Shown here in pieces: positions 9,008 to 19,100 of a stretch of DNA of 64,000 nt. Both the position numbers and the translations under genes were made by a program. The notes beneath the pieces are model-generated. The model did not search any database, was not told the DNA's origin, and worked only from the letters and a program-made list of their open reading frames with translations. How positions within the stretch are numbered: position 1 is the first letter of the stretch; every line of letters begins with the position of its first letter. This stretch comes from Aureimonas phyllosphaerae (lineage in GTDB: Bacteria > Pseudomonadota > Alphaproteobacteria > Rhizobiales > Rhizobiaceae), in assembly GCF_900113065.1 (NCBI RefSeq), contig NZ_FOOA01000005.1:124001-188000 (forward strand), given 5' to 3'.

Positions 9008-9259
9008 TCAGGCTCCGGCGGGCGGTCCGGGCTCCCGGTCCGCCGACGGCTCGTCCGCCACGGGCTTGTAGGCGATCAAGAAGGTCCAGGCGGCATAGGC
9101 GCCGATCGCGCCCGTCATGATCGCCCAGGTCGGATCGCCGACGACGAGTTCCACCACCGTCCACGTGGCGCAGACGGCGACCAGCGCCACACGGCGCCAG
9201 AGCGGGCGGAAGAAGGGATGGCTGGCATCCTTCAAGGGGCGGTCCTCCGGCCGGTCCAT
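9008..9259 (-). CDS. Small inner-membrane protein, DUF3329-like
   Basis: 83 residues with a conserved-looking amphipathic start (PFFRPLWRR) followed by two hydrophobic segments, about residues 26-42 and 45-62, and a charged, proline-rich tail. It resembles the small two-helix DUF3329 proteins found in alphaproteobacteria, whose function is unknown to me. It stops 3 bases after the convergent cobT ends. A GC-rich hairpin without a T-run (9265-9282) lies just upstream, between it and opgC. Confidence 0.6.
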   Translation of the reverse strand: MDRPEDRPLKDASHPFFRPLWRRVALVAVCATWTVVELVVGDPTWAIMTGAIGAYAAWTFLIAYKPVADEPSADREPGPPAGA

Positions 9260-9330
9260 CCGGCCCCCGCCTTATAGCGGGGCGCCGTCCCCAAGGCACG
9301 GGGGCCCGCGCACGATGTCGCGATCTCGCC

Positions 9331-10509
9331 TCAGGCCCGCGCTCTCACGCCCGCTGCGGCGTCGCGCTCGCGCGGCGAGGCCATGTCCGCGACGGGCACG
9401 GGTGCATTCACGGCGCGCCACCAGTCGAGAAACAGCGCCAGCGCGAAGTGGACGCCGAGCCCCAGCACGATCAGCGCCGTGTCGAAGGCGAGCGACGGCT
9501 CGCGGTTGAGCCGCAGGAGCTGGGCGAGAAGCGACAGCACCGTGCCGACGGCGAAGACGGGCAGCGAATGGCGCCCGAGAAGCGCGAACGGGTTGTCGCG
9601 GCCGACCCGCTGCAGCGGCGAATGGCTCGGCGCGTGCGCGAACACGTAGACGAGCGCCAAAAGATGCAGGAGGCGCGGCGGCGAGACGTAGGTCTTGTCG
9701 AACTGGACCGCGAAGGCCGGCAGCGGCAGCGCCTGCTCCCAGCCCCAGAGCGAGGCCGACACGAACAGGAAGGAGACGCTGAGATAGGCGAGCGCCGCGA
9801 TGTAGAGCGGCCGCGAATAGGCGACGAGCGCCTGCCCGCCCGCTTTCGCGAGGCCGACCGCCAGACCGATCGCAAAGAGGAACTGCCAGGCGAACGGATT
9901 GAACTGCCAGCCGCCGGGATTGGGATGGTTCGGCAGGTTCAGCCGCAGGAGACCGCATGCGAGCCAGACAACGCACGAGACCCCCAGAAGACCGGGCAGG
10001 CCGAGGCGCCGCACCAAGCCGAGCATGAGGGGCAGCATCAGGAGCAGCACCGCATACATCGGCAGGATGTTGAGATAGGCGAACTGATGACCGAGCGTCG
10101 CGATACCGGCGAGTGTATCGACCGGGCGCGACAGGAAGTAGCCGAAGCCGAGCTGCATGAGATAGCGGCCGTCGCCGGTCGCGAGCGAGGCGAAGGCGTA
10201 GAGGCTGACCACGACCATCGTGAGCGCGATGTGGTTGAGGTAGAGGACGCCTGCCCGGCGGAAGGCGCGGATCGTGGCGATCAGGCTGGAGCGCTCGAAG
10301 AAGCTGCGGCCGTAGGCGAGCGCGCAGGACACGCCTGCCAGGAACACGAAAAGCTCGGCCGAATCGGAGAAGCCGAAATTGCGCGAGGTGAAGTGCTCCC
10401 AGAGAACCCCGGGCACGTGGTTCACGAAGATCATCAGGAGCGCGATGCCGCGGTAGAAGTCGATGCGATGATCGCGCGGCGTGGGAGAGCGCCGGGATGA
10501 GACTGTCAT
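9331..10509 (-). CDS. opgC: OpgC-family membrane acyltransferase-like protein for periplasmic glucans
   Basis: 392 residues when started at ATG 10509, which begins just before the conserved RIDFYRGIALLMIFVNHVPG; upstream codons in the frame look non-coding. About ten hydrophobic helices follow, with DSAELFVFLAGVSCALAYG in the second segment. OpgC proteins decorate osmoregulated periplasmic glucans, for example with succinyl groups, from the inner membrane. The OpgG/OpgD-like gene two genes upstream on the same strand supports the role. The 259-base gap before the start suggests a separate promoter. Confidence 0.85.
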   Translation of the reverse strand: MTVSSRRSPTPRDHRIDFYRGIALLMIFVNHVPGVLWEHFTSRNFGFSDSAELFVFLAGVSCALAYGRSFFERSSLIATIRAFRRAGVLYLNHIALTMVVVSLYAFASLATGDGRYLMQLGFGYFLSRPVDTLAGIATLGHQFAYLNILPMYAVLLLMLPLMLGLVRRLGLPGLLGVSCVVWLACGLLRLNLPNHPNPGGWQFNPFAWQFLFAIGLAVGLAKAGGQALVAYSRPLYIAALAYLSVSFLFVSASLWGWEQALPLPAFAVQFDKTYVSPPRLLHLLALVYVFAHAPSHSPLQRVGRDNPFALLGRHSLPVFAVGTVLSLLAQLLRLNREPSLAFDTALIVLGLGVHFALALFLDWWRAVNAPVPVADMASPRERDAAAGVRARA

Positions 10510-10768
10510 GGATGCTGTGGTCGACTCGTTACGCACTCGCCCGCGCGGTCGTGAATGAACCGTGCAAGCGTCATGTCCCTCTGAGCGATATCTCGCGAGG
10601 GTGGGGCGCGGGCAAGGCGCGAGGGGATGGTGAAGCGGTGAGGGACGACGCAATGGAGAGCGCGCGAGGCCACCCGAACGTGTCGTATGCCTTACGTTTC
10701 AGGCGGTTGCCGCCCGTCGCACTAGGCTGGAGATCCGGTTGTGGAAAAGCGCTTAGCCGGACAGGCGT
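10510..10768. other. Intergenic region upstream of opgC
   Basis: 259 bases with no convincing ORF. A short hairpin (GGCGG-TTG-CCGCC, 10702-10714) has no T-run and is a weak terminator candidate for the preceding small gene. No recognisable promoter was found. Confidence 0.4.
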
Positions 10769-11104
10769 CTAGCGCATTTCCTCGTCGGTCCGCGTCATGT
10801 GCTCGCGCAGGATCGGGCGCACCGGCATGGAGAGCGGCGCGCGCGGCGGCGGCAGGAGCAGCTTGCGCAGGAAGGCGAGGGCCTTGCGCTTACCGAGCCG
10901 CGCCGCCTCGATCACGACCTGCGGCTCGGGCCCGGTCCGGCCCTCGAAGACCAGCCGCTCGGCGATGGCGGCCAGGAGGTCTTCCTCGGTGAGATCCGGC
11001 CGGCCCACCAGCATGCCGGCCGGGCGCGCGTCGAAGAAGCGCTCCGGCGGCGTCGCCGTCTCGGCATCGGTGCGGCCGGCGAAGAACGTCGTCGGCCCCC
11101 TCAT
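10769..11104 (-). CDS. Small protein of unknown function in the glucan locus
   Basis: 111 residues, cytoplasmic in appearance, with no membrane segment or signal. The ATG at 11104 overlaps the stop of the OpgG/OpgD-like gene (ATGA), so the two are probably translated together. The start MRGPTTFFAGRT leads to a charged middle (residues about 35-75) and a basic C-terminal half with KLLLPPPRAPLS. I do not recognise the family. Its position, where opgH or opgI might be expected, suggests but does not prove a role in glucan synthesis. Confidence 0.6.
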   Translation of the reverse strand: MRGPTTFFAGRTDAETATPPERFFDARPAGMLVGRPDLTEEDLLAAIAERLVFEGRTGPEPQVVIEAARLGKRKALAFLRKLLLPPPRAPLSMPVRPILREHMTRTDEEMR

Positions 11105-12777
11105 GGACGACCCGTCCACTGGTAGAGCCAGGTTTCGGAGATGATGCGCTGGTTGAACGAGAGCTTGGCCCGCAGTTCGACCGGCGAGGCGTCGAGCTTC
11201 TCCAGCTCGATCGACAGGCGCCAGCCGCCGCCCGGCAGGCGGCTGACGCCGCTGTGGACGAGGCGGGCTGTGTCCGGCACCTCAAGGATGGGCACCACGA
11301 CCGCGTCGCCCGGCAGGTTCTGCGCCGTGCCGCCGACGAAGTTGATCTCGAAGCGGCGGAGATTGGTGGTACCGGTATCGGCGGCGTTGCCCCCAAGCCC
11401 GGCATAGGTCGCTCCGACCACGGCCTGATGGGTCTCCATGTGGTCGACGTAGCCCCAGTGCATCCGGTAGCGGAACTCGAACTGCGAGCCGGCCGCCGGC
11501 TTCTCCTCCGGCACCCAGAAGACGACGATGTTGTCGTTGACCTCCGAGTCGGTCGGAATCTCCACGAGTTGCACGATGCCACGGCCCCAGTCGCCCATCG
11601 GCTCGATGACGAGGGAGGGACGAAGTTCGTAATGCGCCTCGACGTCTTCGTAGTGCGAGAAGTCGCGATCGCGCTGCAGGAGGCCGAACATGCGCGGCGA
11701 GGTTTCGCCGAAATAGGAGAGGGCGAGTTCCTCCGGGTTCTTCAGGGGACGCCAGAGGCGCTCGCCGGTCGGGCGCAGGATGAACAACCCGTCGCTGTCG
11801 TGCACCTCCGGCCGGAAGTCCTCGCGCTCGTTGTGGTCGTTCTCGCCGAAATGGTACATCGAGGTGAGCGGGGCGACGCCGAGCCGCTCGACCTCGCCGC
11901 GGAAGTAGAGGCGGGCGGTCACGTCGATCTGCGTCTCGACGCCCGGCCGGACGTTGAAGGCGTAAGCGCCGGCAAGGCTCGGGCCTTCCAGCTCGGCGAA
12001 GATCTGGATCGTCTCCTGCCCCGGCTGCGGCTTGACGATATAGAAGGCGGTGAAGCGTGGGAACTCCTCGGCCGCCGCGGTCGCCGTGTTGATGGCGAGA
12101 CCGCGCGCCGACAGGCCGTAGCGGTTGTTCATGCCGAGCGCGCGGAAGTAGCTGGCGCCCAGGAACGACACGAGCTCGTCGTAGAGGTCGGGCCGGTCGA
12201 GTGGGTAGTTCAGCCGGAAGCCGGCGACACCAGGAAGCTGCAGGTTCTGGAAGGCGGACGGATCGAGCGGCGCCAGGAACTCGAAGTTCGCGCCCGAGAA
12301 GACCTGCGGCTGGAAATGCGTGCCGTCCCCGATGAAGAGGCGCGTCGTATCCTTGTAGAGGAAGCCCGGAAAATAGGCCTGCAGGTGGAAGTTCAGCGGC
12401 TCGTTCGCCCAGATCGTCTGGTCACGCCGGTAGAGAATGCGTCGGTAGCTGTCGTAGTCGAGGTCGGCGATCGGCTGCGGCAGGTCGCGCGGCGGCTCGC
12501 TCCAGGGCGCTGCCGCGCGCGCGCGCATGGCGTTCGACAGGGCGTCGTAGGTGAAGGCGTTGAGGTCCACCACGGTGGGCGGCGGCGCTGCGGGCGCTGC
12601 CGGGGCGGGCGCGGGCGTGCCGGGGGCTGCAGGCTGCTGGGCCGACGCGCGATGGGCCCAGAGCAGCGAAAGCGCTCCACCCAGACCGTATTTCAGTGCC
12701 GTGCGGCGGGAGGTGAAGGAGGAACTCGTCACGGAAATGGGAGGCTTCTTTCGGAACTGCAGCAAGGCCCTTAGCAT
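11101..12777 (-). CDS. opgG: Glucan biosynthesis protein, OpgG/OpgD (MdoG/MdoD) family, Tat-exported
   Basis: 558 residues. A twin-arginine signal (SRRTALKYGLGGALSLLWA, then ASAQ) near residues 24-47 is followed by an Ala/Pro-rich linker and the MdoG domain: FHLQAYFPGFLY, FIGDGTHFQPQ, NRYGLSARGLAI and EDFRPEVHDSDGL. The family acts in the periplasm on the glucan backbone made by OpgH. Tat export is more like OpgD than Sec-exported OpgG, so the symbol is approximate. ATG 12777 was chosen over the TTG two codons upstream. It overlaps the downstream small gene by 4 bases. Confidence 0.9.
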   Translation of the reverse strand: MLRALLQFRKKPPISVTSSSFTSRRTALKYGLGGALSLLWAHRASAQQPAAPGTPAPAPAAPAAPPPTVVDLNAFTYDALSNAMRARAAAPWSEPPRDLPQPIADLDYDSYRRILYRRDQTIWANEPLNFHLQAYFPGFLYKDTTRLFIGDGTHFQPQVFSGANFEFLAPLDPSAFQNLQLPGVAGFRLNYPLDRPDLYDELVSFLGASYFRALGMNNRYGLSARGLAINTATAAAEEFPRFTAFYIVKPQPGQETIQIFAELEGPSLAGAYAFNVRPGVETQIDVTARLYFRGEVERLGVAPLTSMYHFGENDHNEREDFRPEVHDSDGLFILRPTGERLWRPLKNPEELALSYFGETSPRMFGLLQRDRDFSHYEDVEAHYELRPSLVIEPMGDWGRGIVQLVEIPTDSEVNDNIVVFWVPEEKPAAGSQFEFRYRMHWGYVDHMETHQAVVGATYAGLGGNAADTGTTNLRRFEINFVGGTAQNLPGDAVVVPILEVPDTARLVHSGVSRLPGGGWRLSIELEKLDASPVELRAKLSFNQRIISETWLYQWTGRP

Positions 12778-12839
12778 ATGCAAAAAGCCGACGCCTGCCT
12801 AGCGCACGCGTCCCGCGTCCCGAGCGCTCTCCGTAGCGG

Positions 12840-13334
12840 TCAGCGAAGCCGGCGAAGCTTCGCGGTGAGGAGCTCGTCCGCCTCGCGCAGCGCCGTCAGG
12901 AGATCGTCGCGCCGCCCGGGGGCGACCGCCGAGGCGAGATCGCCCTCGAGCTTCTCCCACAAGGCGTTGACCCGCCCGCGGACCGTCTCGCCAGCCGGGG
13001 TCAGCATGACCATGGTGCGGCGTGCGTCGTGGCTGTGGGCGGTGCGCTCGACGAGGTTCTTCTCCATCAGGCGATCCAGCATCTTAGAGACCGTCGACGG
13101 TCGCACCGAGAGCTGGTCGGCCAAGGCCGAAACGCTGACGGGCACGCCGGGCTCGACGCGTGCGAGAAGCTGGTCCTGCCCCGGATGCAGGTCGATTTCC
13201 ATGAGGAGCAGCGACAGGAAGGCCCTGGTCGACTTCGAGATCGACAGGAGGTGCTGCACCATGCTTCCGTCCTCGACCTGCGGAGCAGGCGAGGATGCGG
13301 AAGCGGCGCCGGTCGAAGGATGGGTTTGGCTCAT
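12840..13334 (-). CDS. MarR-family transcriptional regulator
   Basis: 164 residues from ATG 13334. A winged helix-turn-helix is visible: recognition region VSALADQLSVRPSTVSKMLDRLMEKNLV, then the wing HSHDARRTMVMLTPAGE. It has the usual MarR length and helix pattern with a low-complexity N-terminal tail. The ligand is unknown. It is transcribed in the same direction as the OpgG-like gene that follows it, 62 bases on, so it may regulate the glucan genes, but this is only positional. An ACTT-GT-AAGT palindrome lies upstream at 13376-13385. Confidence 0.85.
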   Translation of the reverse strand: MSQTHPSTGAASASSPAPQVEDGSMVQHLLSISKSTRAFLSLLLMEIDLHPGQDQLLARVEPGVPVSVSALADQLSVRPSTVSKMLDRLMEKNLVERTAHSHDARRTMVMLTPAGETVRGRVNALWEKLEGDLASAVAPGRRDDLLTALREADELLTAKLRRLR

Positions 13335-13375
13335 GTAGCCGTTTTGCCTCATCCGTCGCCACCCAACATTAAACT

Positions 13376-13385
13376 ACTTGTAAGT
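13376..13385. promoter_or_regulatory. Short palindrome in AT-rich stretch upstream of the MarR gene
   Basis: ACTTGTAAGT is a 10-base palindrome inside the most AT-rich part of the 171-base gap between the MarR start and the kinase stop. MarR proteins usually bind such palindromes near their own promoters. This is inference from position only. Confidence 0.3.
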
Positions 13386-13523
13386 CTGACAAATAAACTT
13401 GCGCATGAGATAAGTCGCTGGTGCACAACCAATTCGTGTGATCGGCGGGCTGATCTTTCGAGCGACCTCGATCCACCGCGTCATTCCGGCATTGGTGGAG
13501 ATCGCCGCTGAACGCCCGTCGCC

Positions 13524-15419
13524 TCAGACCTCGTCCTGCGACTGCAGTTCGTTGAGGCGAGCCTCCATGCGGCAGTGCAGGCCCGTCGGCTCGTAGTGAA
13601 TGGTCACCGATCCGCTCGCCGAACCCGGCAGGCCCATCTCGATCAGCCGTGTGCCGAAGCCCTTCTGGGCCGGCGGCTCGACGGCGGGGCCCCCGGCCTC
13701 CCGCCAGTCGAGAAGGAGAACGCTCGAGCCATCGGGCGTTTCGCCGACCGTCCACCGCGTCTCGACATTGCCCTCCGGCGCCGACAGCGCACCGTATTTC
13801 ACGGCATTGGTCGCCAGCTCGTGGCCGATCAGGGCGAGCGAGAGCGAGGCCTTCGGGCCGATCATCACGGCGGGGCCGTTCAGCCGAATCCGCTCGTCGG
13901 GATCGTGCGGCGCGACGGCGGCGCGCAGGATGGCCTCGACCGAGCCCGCATCGCGCCGGCCGGCGAGCAGGATGTCGTGCGCCTGCGACAGGGTGCGGAT
14001 ACGCTGACCGAGACTGGCGCGGGCTGTGGCAAGGTCGGGCGCCCCGCGCAGGGTCTGCGTGGCGATCGACTGCACCACGGCGAGCGTGTTCTTCAGGCGG
14101 TGCGCGAGCTCGTGGTTGAGAAGCATGCGCTGCTCGTCGTCGCGCTTGCGCCCCTCGATGTCGCTGACGGCGACGACCGCGGCGACCGTCCGGCCATGCC
14201 GGTCCTTGACCGCGCTGCCCTGCACCTCGATCCAGCGGCCCCCGTCCTCCGGCCGACCCGTGCGCATTTCCATCGCGGCGCTGTCGGTCGCGCCGCTCGC
14301 GATGCGCGCGAGGGGATGGTCGTCGTGCGCCATCGGGGCGCCGTCCTCGCGCAGCCCTGCGAAGAGCGCGTCCGAGATCGCGGGCAGCGAGCCGGGCTCG
14401 ACACCGAGCAGCCGCCCGAGACGCCGGTTGGCGATGAGGATGCGCCCCGACGGCGCCTCGGCCAGCGCCACGCCGATCGGCATGCTGTCCACGAGCGTGC
14501 GGATGCGCGCCTCGTTGTTGCGCAGCGCCTCCTCCTTCGCCAGCCGGTCGCTGACATCGAGGAAGATCACCGTGAAGCGGTCCTCGCCCACCGGCCGGAC
14601 GATGCCCTCGTACCAGCGGCCGAGCGTGCCGACGCGGCGGGTGAAGCGCCGCGCCTCGCCGGTCTCGACGACCGTGGCGAACTCGTCGATCCACTCCTCC
14701 TCGACGCCCGGCAGGACGTCCCGCACGCCGCGGCCGACGGCCGAGCCTTCGGGAAGGCCGGTCAGCGCGTACCAGGCGCGGTTGACCTCCTCGTAGATCC
14801 AGTCGACCACGCGGCCCGTCTCGTCGCGCTGGAGGCGACCGAGGATGAAAGCCTCCTCCAGCTGCTCGAAGATCATGCGCCAGCGCGCGTCCGACAGGCG
14901 CTCGGCCATCGCCGACATCACGAGCTCGCCGGCCGAGGCGAGGCGTTTGAGGTCTCCGTCCGTCCACGGCCGGGGCTGGTCGTCGATCGCGGCGAGCGCG
15001 CCCACCAGTTCGCCGTTGCCGAGCCGCAAGGGAACGCCGAGATAGGCGACGACGCCGAGCGCCTCGACGGCCCCGTTGTCGCAGAAGTCCGGGTCGCGAT
15101 GGGCGTCCGGCACGATCACGGGCCGGCCGTCCTCGACCACGTGCCGGCAGAAGGACATGTCGAGGGGCGTTGCGCCTTCGCTCGCCCAGGGCTCTCGCAG
15201 GCCGGGGCTGGCGGCGAAGAATTGTCGGTCGCTGCCGATCAGCGTGACCAGCGCGACCGGCACGTCGAGCATCACGCGCACGTGCTCGGCGATCAGGCGG
15301 AACTGCGTCTCGCCCGCTCGCTCCAGAAGGCCGCTGCGCAACAGCGCCCGCGAGCGCGTGTCGTCACGCCCCGCGAGCAGGCTCGCATCGGGCGTCAGGT
15401 CGGATCGGGTTTCGTTCAT
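13524..15419 (-). CDS. Hybrid-sensor type HWE histidine kinase with GAF and two PAS domains
   Basis: 631 residues from ATG 15419. Order: a GAF domain (about 30-175, with CRHVVEDGRPVIVPDA), PAS domain 1 (about 182-300), PAS domain 2 (about 305-425), then an HWE-family kinase core. The phospho-acceptor is about His440 in HELAHRLKNTLAVVQ; the N box reads HELATNAVKYGALS and the WRE motif is present in DWREAGGP, with GFGTRLIEM following. These features define the HWE subgroup common in Rhizobiales. No transmembrane helix is evident, so it is probably a cytoplasmic sensor. No response regulator lies beside it. It contains no receiver domain despite the multi-domain layout. Confidence 0.9.
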   Translation of the reverse strand: MNETRSDLTPDASLLAGRDDTRSRALLRSGLLERAGETQFRLIAEHVRVMLDVPVALVTLIGSDRQFFAASPGLREPWASEGATPLDMSFCRHVVEDGRPVIVPDAHRDPDFCDNGAVEALGVVAYLGVPLRLGNGELVGALAAIDDQPRPWTDGDLKRLASAGELVMSAMAERLSDARWRMIFEQLEEAFILGRLQRDETGRVVDWIYEEVNRAWYALTGLPEGSAVGRGVRDVLPGVEEEWIDEFATVVETGEARRFTRRVGTLGRWYEGIVRPVGEDRFTVIFLDVSDRLAKEEALRNNEARIRTLVDSMPIGVALAEAPSGRILIANRRLGRLLGVEPGSLPAISDALFAGLREDGAPMAHDDHPLARIASGATDSAAMEMRTGRPEDGGRWIEVQGSAVKDRHGRTVAAVVAVSDIEGRKRDDEQRMLLNHELAHRLKNTLAVVQSIATQTLRGAPDLATARASLGQRIRTLSQAHDILLAGRRDAGSVEAILRAAVAPHDPDERIRLNGPAVMIGPKASLSLALIGHELATNAVKYGALSAPEGNVETRWTVGETPDGSSVLLLDWREAGGPAVEPPAQKGFGTRLIEMGLPGSASGSVTIHYEPTGLHCRMEARLNELQSQDEV

Positions 15420-15543
15420 CGGCCGGTTCTGAAATTCCAAGGCAGGGCATCTAGTCGGCCAACCCGCCGCGGACAGGGGCAACCGGTGCGCCTGTGCCAC
15501 TTGCGGTTGCCGCGTGGCATCCCGGCGACAGGTGGGCTCCCTG

Positions 15544-16005
15544 TCATTTTTCCTTGATCGCCTCCATCGCGACGTTGGTGGACGTGCTCGCGACGTAGGG
15601 CAGGTTCGAGATCACCTCGCCGAGCACCTGCCGATAGCGCCGGATGTCGCGGGTGCGCACCTTCAGGAGGTAGTCGAAGCGCCCGGCGATGAGGTGGCAC
15701 TCCTCCACCTCCCGGATCTTCTTCACGGCCGCGTTGAAGGCGCCGAGCGCATCCTCGCCGGTCGAGGATAGCTTCACCTCGGTGAAGGCGACGTGGTCGA
15801 GGCCGATGCGGGCGGGGTTGATCACCGCCTTGAACCCGTCGATGAAGCCGCCCTCCACCAGCCGGCGGAAGCGGATCTGGCAAGGCGTCTTCGACAGGCC
15901 GACGCGGCTCGCCAGTTCTGTGACGGAGATGCGGCCGTTTTCCGCGAGAATATCGAGCATTCGCCGGTCGAAGGCGTCCAGATCGCCCAGGTGCGGCTCG
16001 TCCAT
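15544..16005 (-). CDS. putR: Lrp/AsnC-family regulator, probable PutR activator of putA
   Basis: 153 residues from ATG 16005. The N-terminal helix-turn-helix (about residues 10-60) begins LDAFDRRMLDILAENGRIS and includes ELASRVGLSKTPCQIRFRRL; an AsnC/RAM ligand-binding domain follows (EVEECHLIAGRFDYLLKVR). It is divergent from putA with 130 bases between starts, the arrangement of PutR in other alphaproteobacteria, where it activates putA in response to proline. Codons upstream of 16005 in the same frame run into the putA side and are not needed. Confidence 0.9.
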   Translation of the reverse strand: MDEPHLGDLDAFDRRMLDILAENGRISVTELASRVGLSKTPCQIRFRRLVEGGFIDGFKAVINPARIGLDHVAFTEVKLSSTGEDALGAFNAAVKKIREVEECHLIAGRFDYLLKVRTRDIRRYRQVLGEVISNLPYVASTSTNVAMEAIKEK

Positions 16006-16037
16006 GGTTCGTTCGTCCTGTAAACGCCGCCAAGATC

Positions 16038-16110
16038 GATCCATACGGACCAAACCGGGCTCAACACAAGTCGGATCGCTGGCGAGGGCTGGCGTATGAT
16101 CCGTACGTCC
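16038..16110. promoter_or_regulatory. Direct repeats in the putR-putA intergenic region, candidate PutR sites
   Basis: GATCCATACGGAC (16038-16050) and GATCCGTACGTCC (16098-16110) are 13-base direct repeats with 10 identities, 60 bases apart, about six helical turns. Lrp-family proteins bind several phased sites and wrap DNA, so these are reasonable PutR operators. The second lies 25 bases before the putA start, so it would fall at or past the putA promoter. Confidence 0.4.
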
Positions 16111-16135
16111 CATCTGCCGCGCCCGGAGCCCTTCG

Positions 16136-19100
16136 ATGTCCGAGACCCTCGACCGTCCCACCACCGTTCCATCCGACGGGCCGGCGCCGTTCGCGCGGTT
16201 TGCGCCGCCGATCTCCGAGCAGACGCCGCTGCGGGCGGCGATCACGGCGGCCTATCGCCGTCCGGAAACCGAATGCCTGCCGCCGCTGGTCGAGGCGGCC
16301 CGCCTTCCCGCCGAGCTTCGCGACCCGGTCGTACGCACCGCAAGGGGGCTGATCGAGGCGCTGCGCGCCAAGCACAAGGGCACAGGCGTCGAGGGGCTGG
16401 TGCGCGAATACTCGCTGTCGAGCCAGGAGGGCGTCGCCCTCATGTGCCTTGCCGAGGCGCTCCTGCGCATTCCCGACACCGCGACGCGCGACGCCCTCAT
16501 TCGCGACAAGATCGCCGACGGGGACTGGAAGTCGCATGTCGGCTCCGGCCGCTCGCTCTTCGTCAATGCCGCGACCTGGGGCCTCGTCGTCACCGGCAAG
16601 CTGACGACGACGGTCAGCGACCGCACGCTGTCGGCCGCGCTGACGCGCCTCATCGCGCGGGCCGGCGAGCCGGTGATCCGGCGCGGCGTCGACATGGCGA
16701 TGCGCATGATGGGCGAGCAGTTCGTCACCGGAGAGACGATCGAGGAGGCGCTGAAGCGCTCGAAGCCTCTGGAGGCGCGCGGCTTCCGCTATTCCTACGA
16801 CATGCTCGGCGAGGCCGCGACGACGGCCGCCGACGCCCAGCGCTATTATCGCGACTACGAGAACGCCATCCATGCGATCGGCAAGGCGTCGGCCGGGCGC
16901 GGCGTCATCGAGGGGCCGGGCATCTCGATCAAGCTGTCGGCGCTGCATCCGCGCTACGCGCGCGCGCAGGCAAGCCGCGTCATGACCGAGCTTCTGCCGC
17001 GCGTGAAGGCGCTGGCGCTGATCGCCAAGCGCTACGACATCGGCCTCAACATCGACGCCGAGGAGGCCGACCGGCTGGAGCTCTCGCTCGACCTTCTGGA
17101 GGCTCTGGCGCTCGATCCGGCGCTGAAGGCGTGGAACGGTCTCGGCTTCGTCGTCCAGGCCTACGGCAAGCGCTGCCCCTTCGTGATCGACTGGATCATC
17201 GATCTCGCGCGCCGCGCCGAGCGGCGGATCATGGTGCGCCTCGTCAAGGGCGCCTACTGGGACGCCGAGATCAAGCGCGCGCAGGTCGACGGGCTGAAGG
17301 GCTTCCCCGTCTACACCCGCAAGGTCCACACCGACGTCGCCTATGTCGCCTGCGCACGAAAGCTCCTGGCGGCGCGCGACGTCGTGTTCCCGCAGTTCGC
17401 GACCCACAACGCGCAGACGCTGGCGGCGATCTATCACCTCGCCGGGCAGGACGCCGCGCCGGACGCCTACGAGTTCCAGTGCCTCCACGGCATGGGCGAG
17501 CCGCTCTACGACGAGGTCGTCGGCTCGGAGAAGCTCGGCCGCCCGGCGCGCATCTACGCGCCCGTCGGCACGCACGAGACGCTGCTGGCCTATCTTGTGC
17601 GTCGGCTTCTCGAGAACGGCGCCAACTCCTCCTTCGTCAACCGGATCTCCGACCCGAAGGTCTCGGTGGACGCGCTGATCGCCGATCCGACCGAGCTCGT
17701 CGCGGCCGAGGCGACGGTCGGCGCCCCGCACGAGGCGATCGCGGCGCCCGCCGACCTCTTCGCGCCCGAGCGCGTCAACTCGCGCGGCCTCGACCTGTCG
17801 GACGAGACGGTGCTTGCCCGGCTATCGACCGAGCTTGCCGCGTCCGCGACCCAGCCGGTGTCGGCGCATCCGCTTCTCACCAATGGCGTTGATGGTGCCG
17901 GCGGTGCGCCGCGCACGGTCCGCAATCCGGCCGACCACCGCGATGCCGTCGGCACGGTCCGGGAGCTTTCCCCGGATGCGGTCGCGACGGTGCTGCATGC
18001 GGCGGCGCGCGGACAGGATTGGAGCGCGCTGCCGACCGCCTCCCGCGCGGCGTGTCTCGAGCGCGCCGCCGACCTGATGGAGGAGCGCATCGGCCCGCTG
18101 ATGGGCACGATCATGCGCGAGGCGGGCAAGACGGCGGCAAATGCCGTCGGCGAGGTGCGCGAGGCCGTGGACTTCCTGCGCTACTACGCCGCCGAGGCGC
18201 GCTCGGGGTTCGGCCCCTCGCACCCGCCGCTCGGGCCGGTCGTCTGCATCAGCCCGTGGAACTTCCCGCTCGCGATCTTCACGGGTCAGGTCGCCGCCGC
18301 GCTCGTCGCGGGCAACCCGGTGGTCGCCAAGCCCGCCGAGGAAACGCCGCTGATCGCCTACCAGGCGGTCCGCATCCTCCATGAGGCGGGCGTGCCGGCG
18401 CAGGCGCTGCAGTTCGTGCCGGGCGACGGCCGCGTCGGCGCGGCGCTGGTGGCGGCGCCCGAGACGGCCGGCGTCATGTTCACCGGCTCGACCGAGGTCG
18501 CGCGCCTGATCGGGGCCGAGCTCTCGACGCGGGTCTCGGCCGCCGGCAAGCCGATCCCGCTCATCGCGGAGACCGGCGGCCAGAACGCGATGATCGTCGA
18601 TTCCTCGGCACTCGCCGAGCAGGTCGTCGCCGACGTGATCGCCTCGGCCTACGATTCGGCCGGCCAGCGCTGCTCGGCGCTGCGCGTCCTGTGCCTGCAG
18701 GAGGACATCGCCGACCGCACGCTCGCCATGCTGAAGGGCGCGATGAACGAGCTCGCCCTCGGACGCACCGATCGCCTCGCCGTCGACGTCGGCCCGGTGA
18801 TCAGCGAGGACGCGCGCGCCGGGATCGAGGCGCATGTCGAGCGGATGCGGGGCCTCGGCCTCACGGTCGAGCGACTCTCGCTGCCGGAGGAGGCCGCGCA
18901 CGGCACCTTCGTCGCCCCGGCGCTGATCGAGATCCGGGATCTCGCGCAGCTGCAGCGCGAGGTGTTCGGCCCGGTCCTGCATGTCCTGCGCTACCGCCGC
19001 GACGACCTCGACGCGCTGGTCGACGCGATCAACGCCACCGGCTATGGCCTCACCTTCGGCCTCCACACCCGTCTCGACGAGACGGTGGCGCATGTGACCG

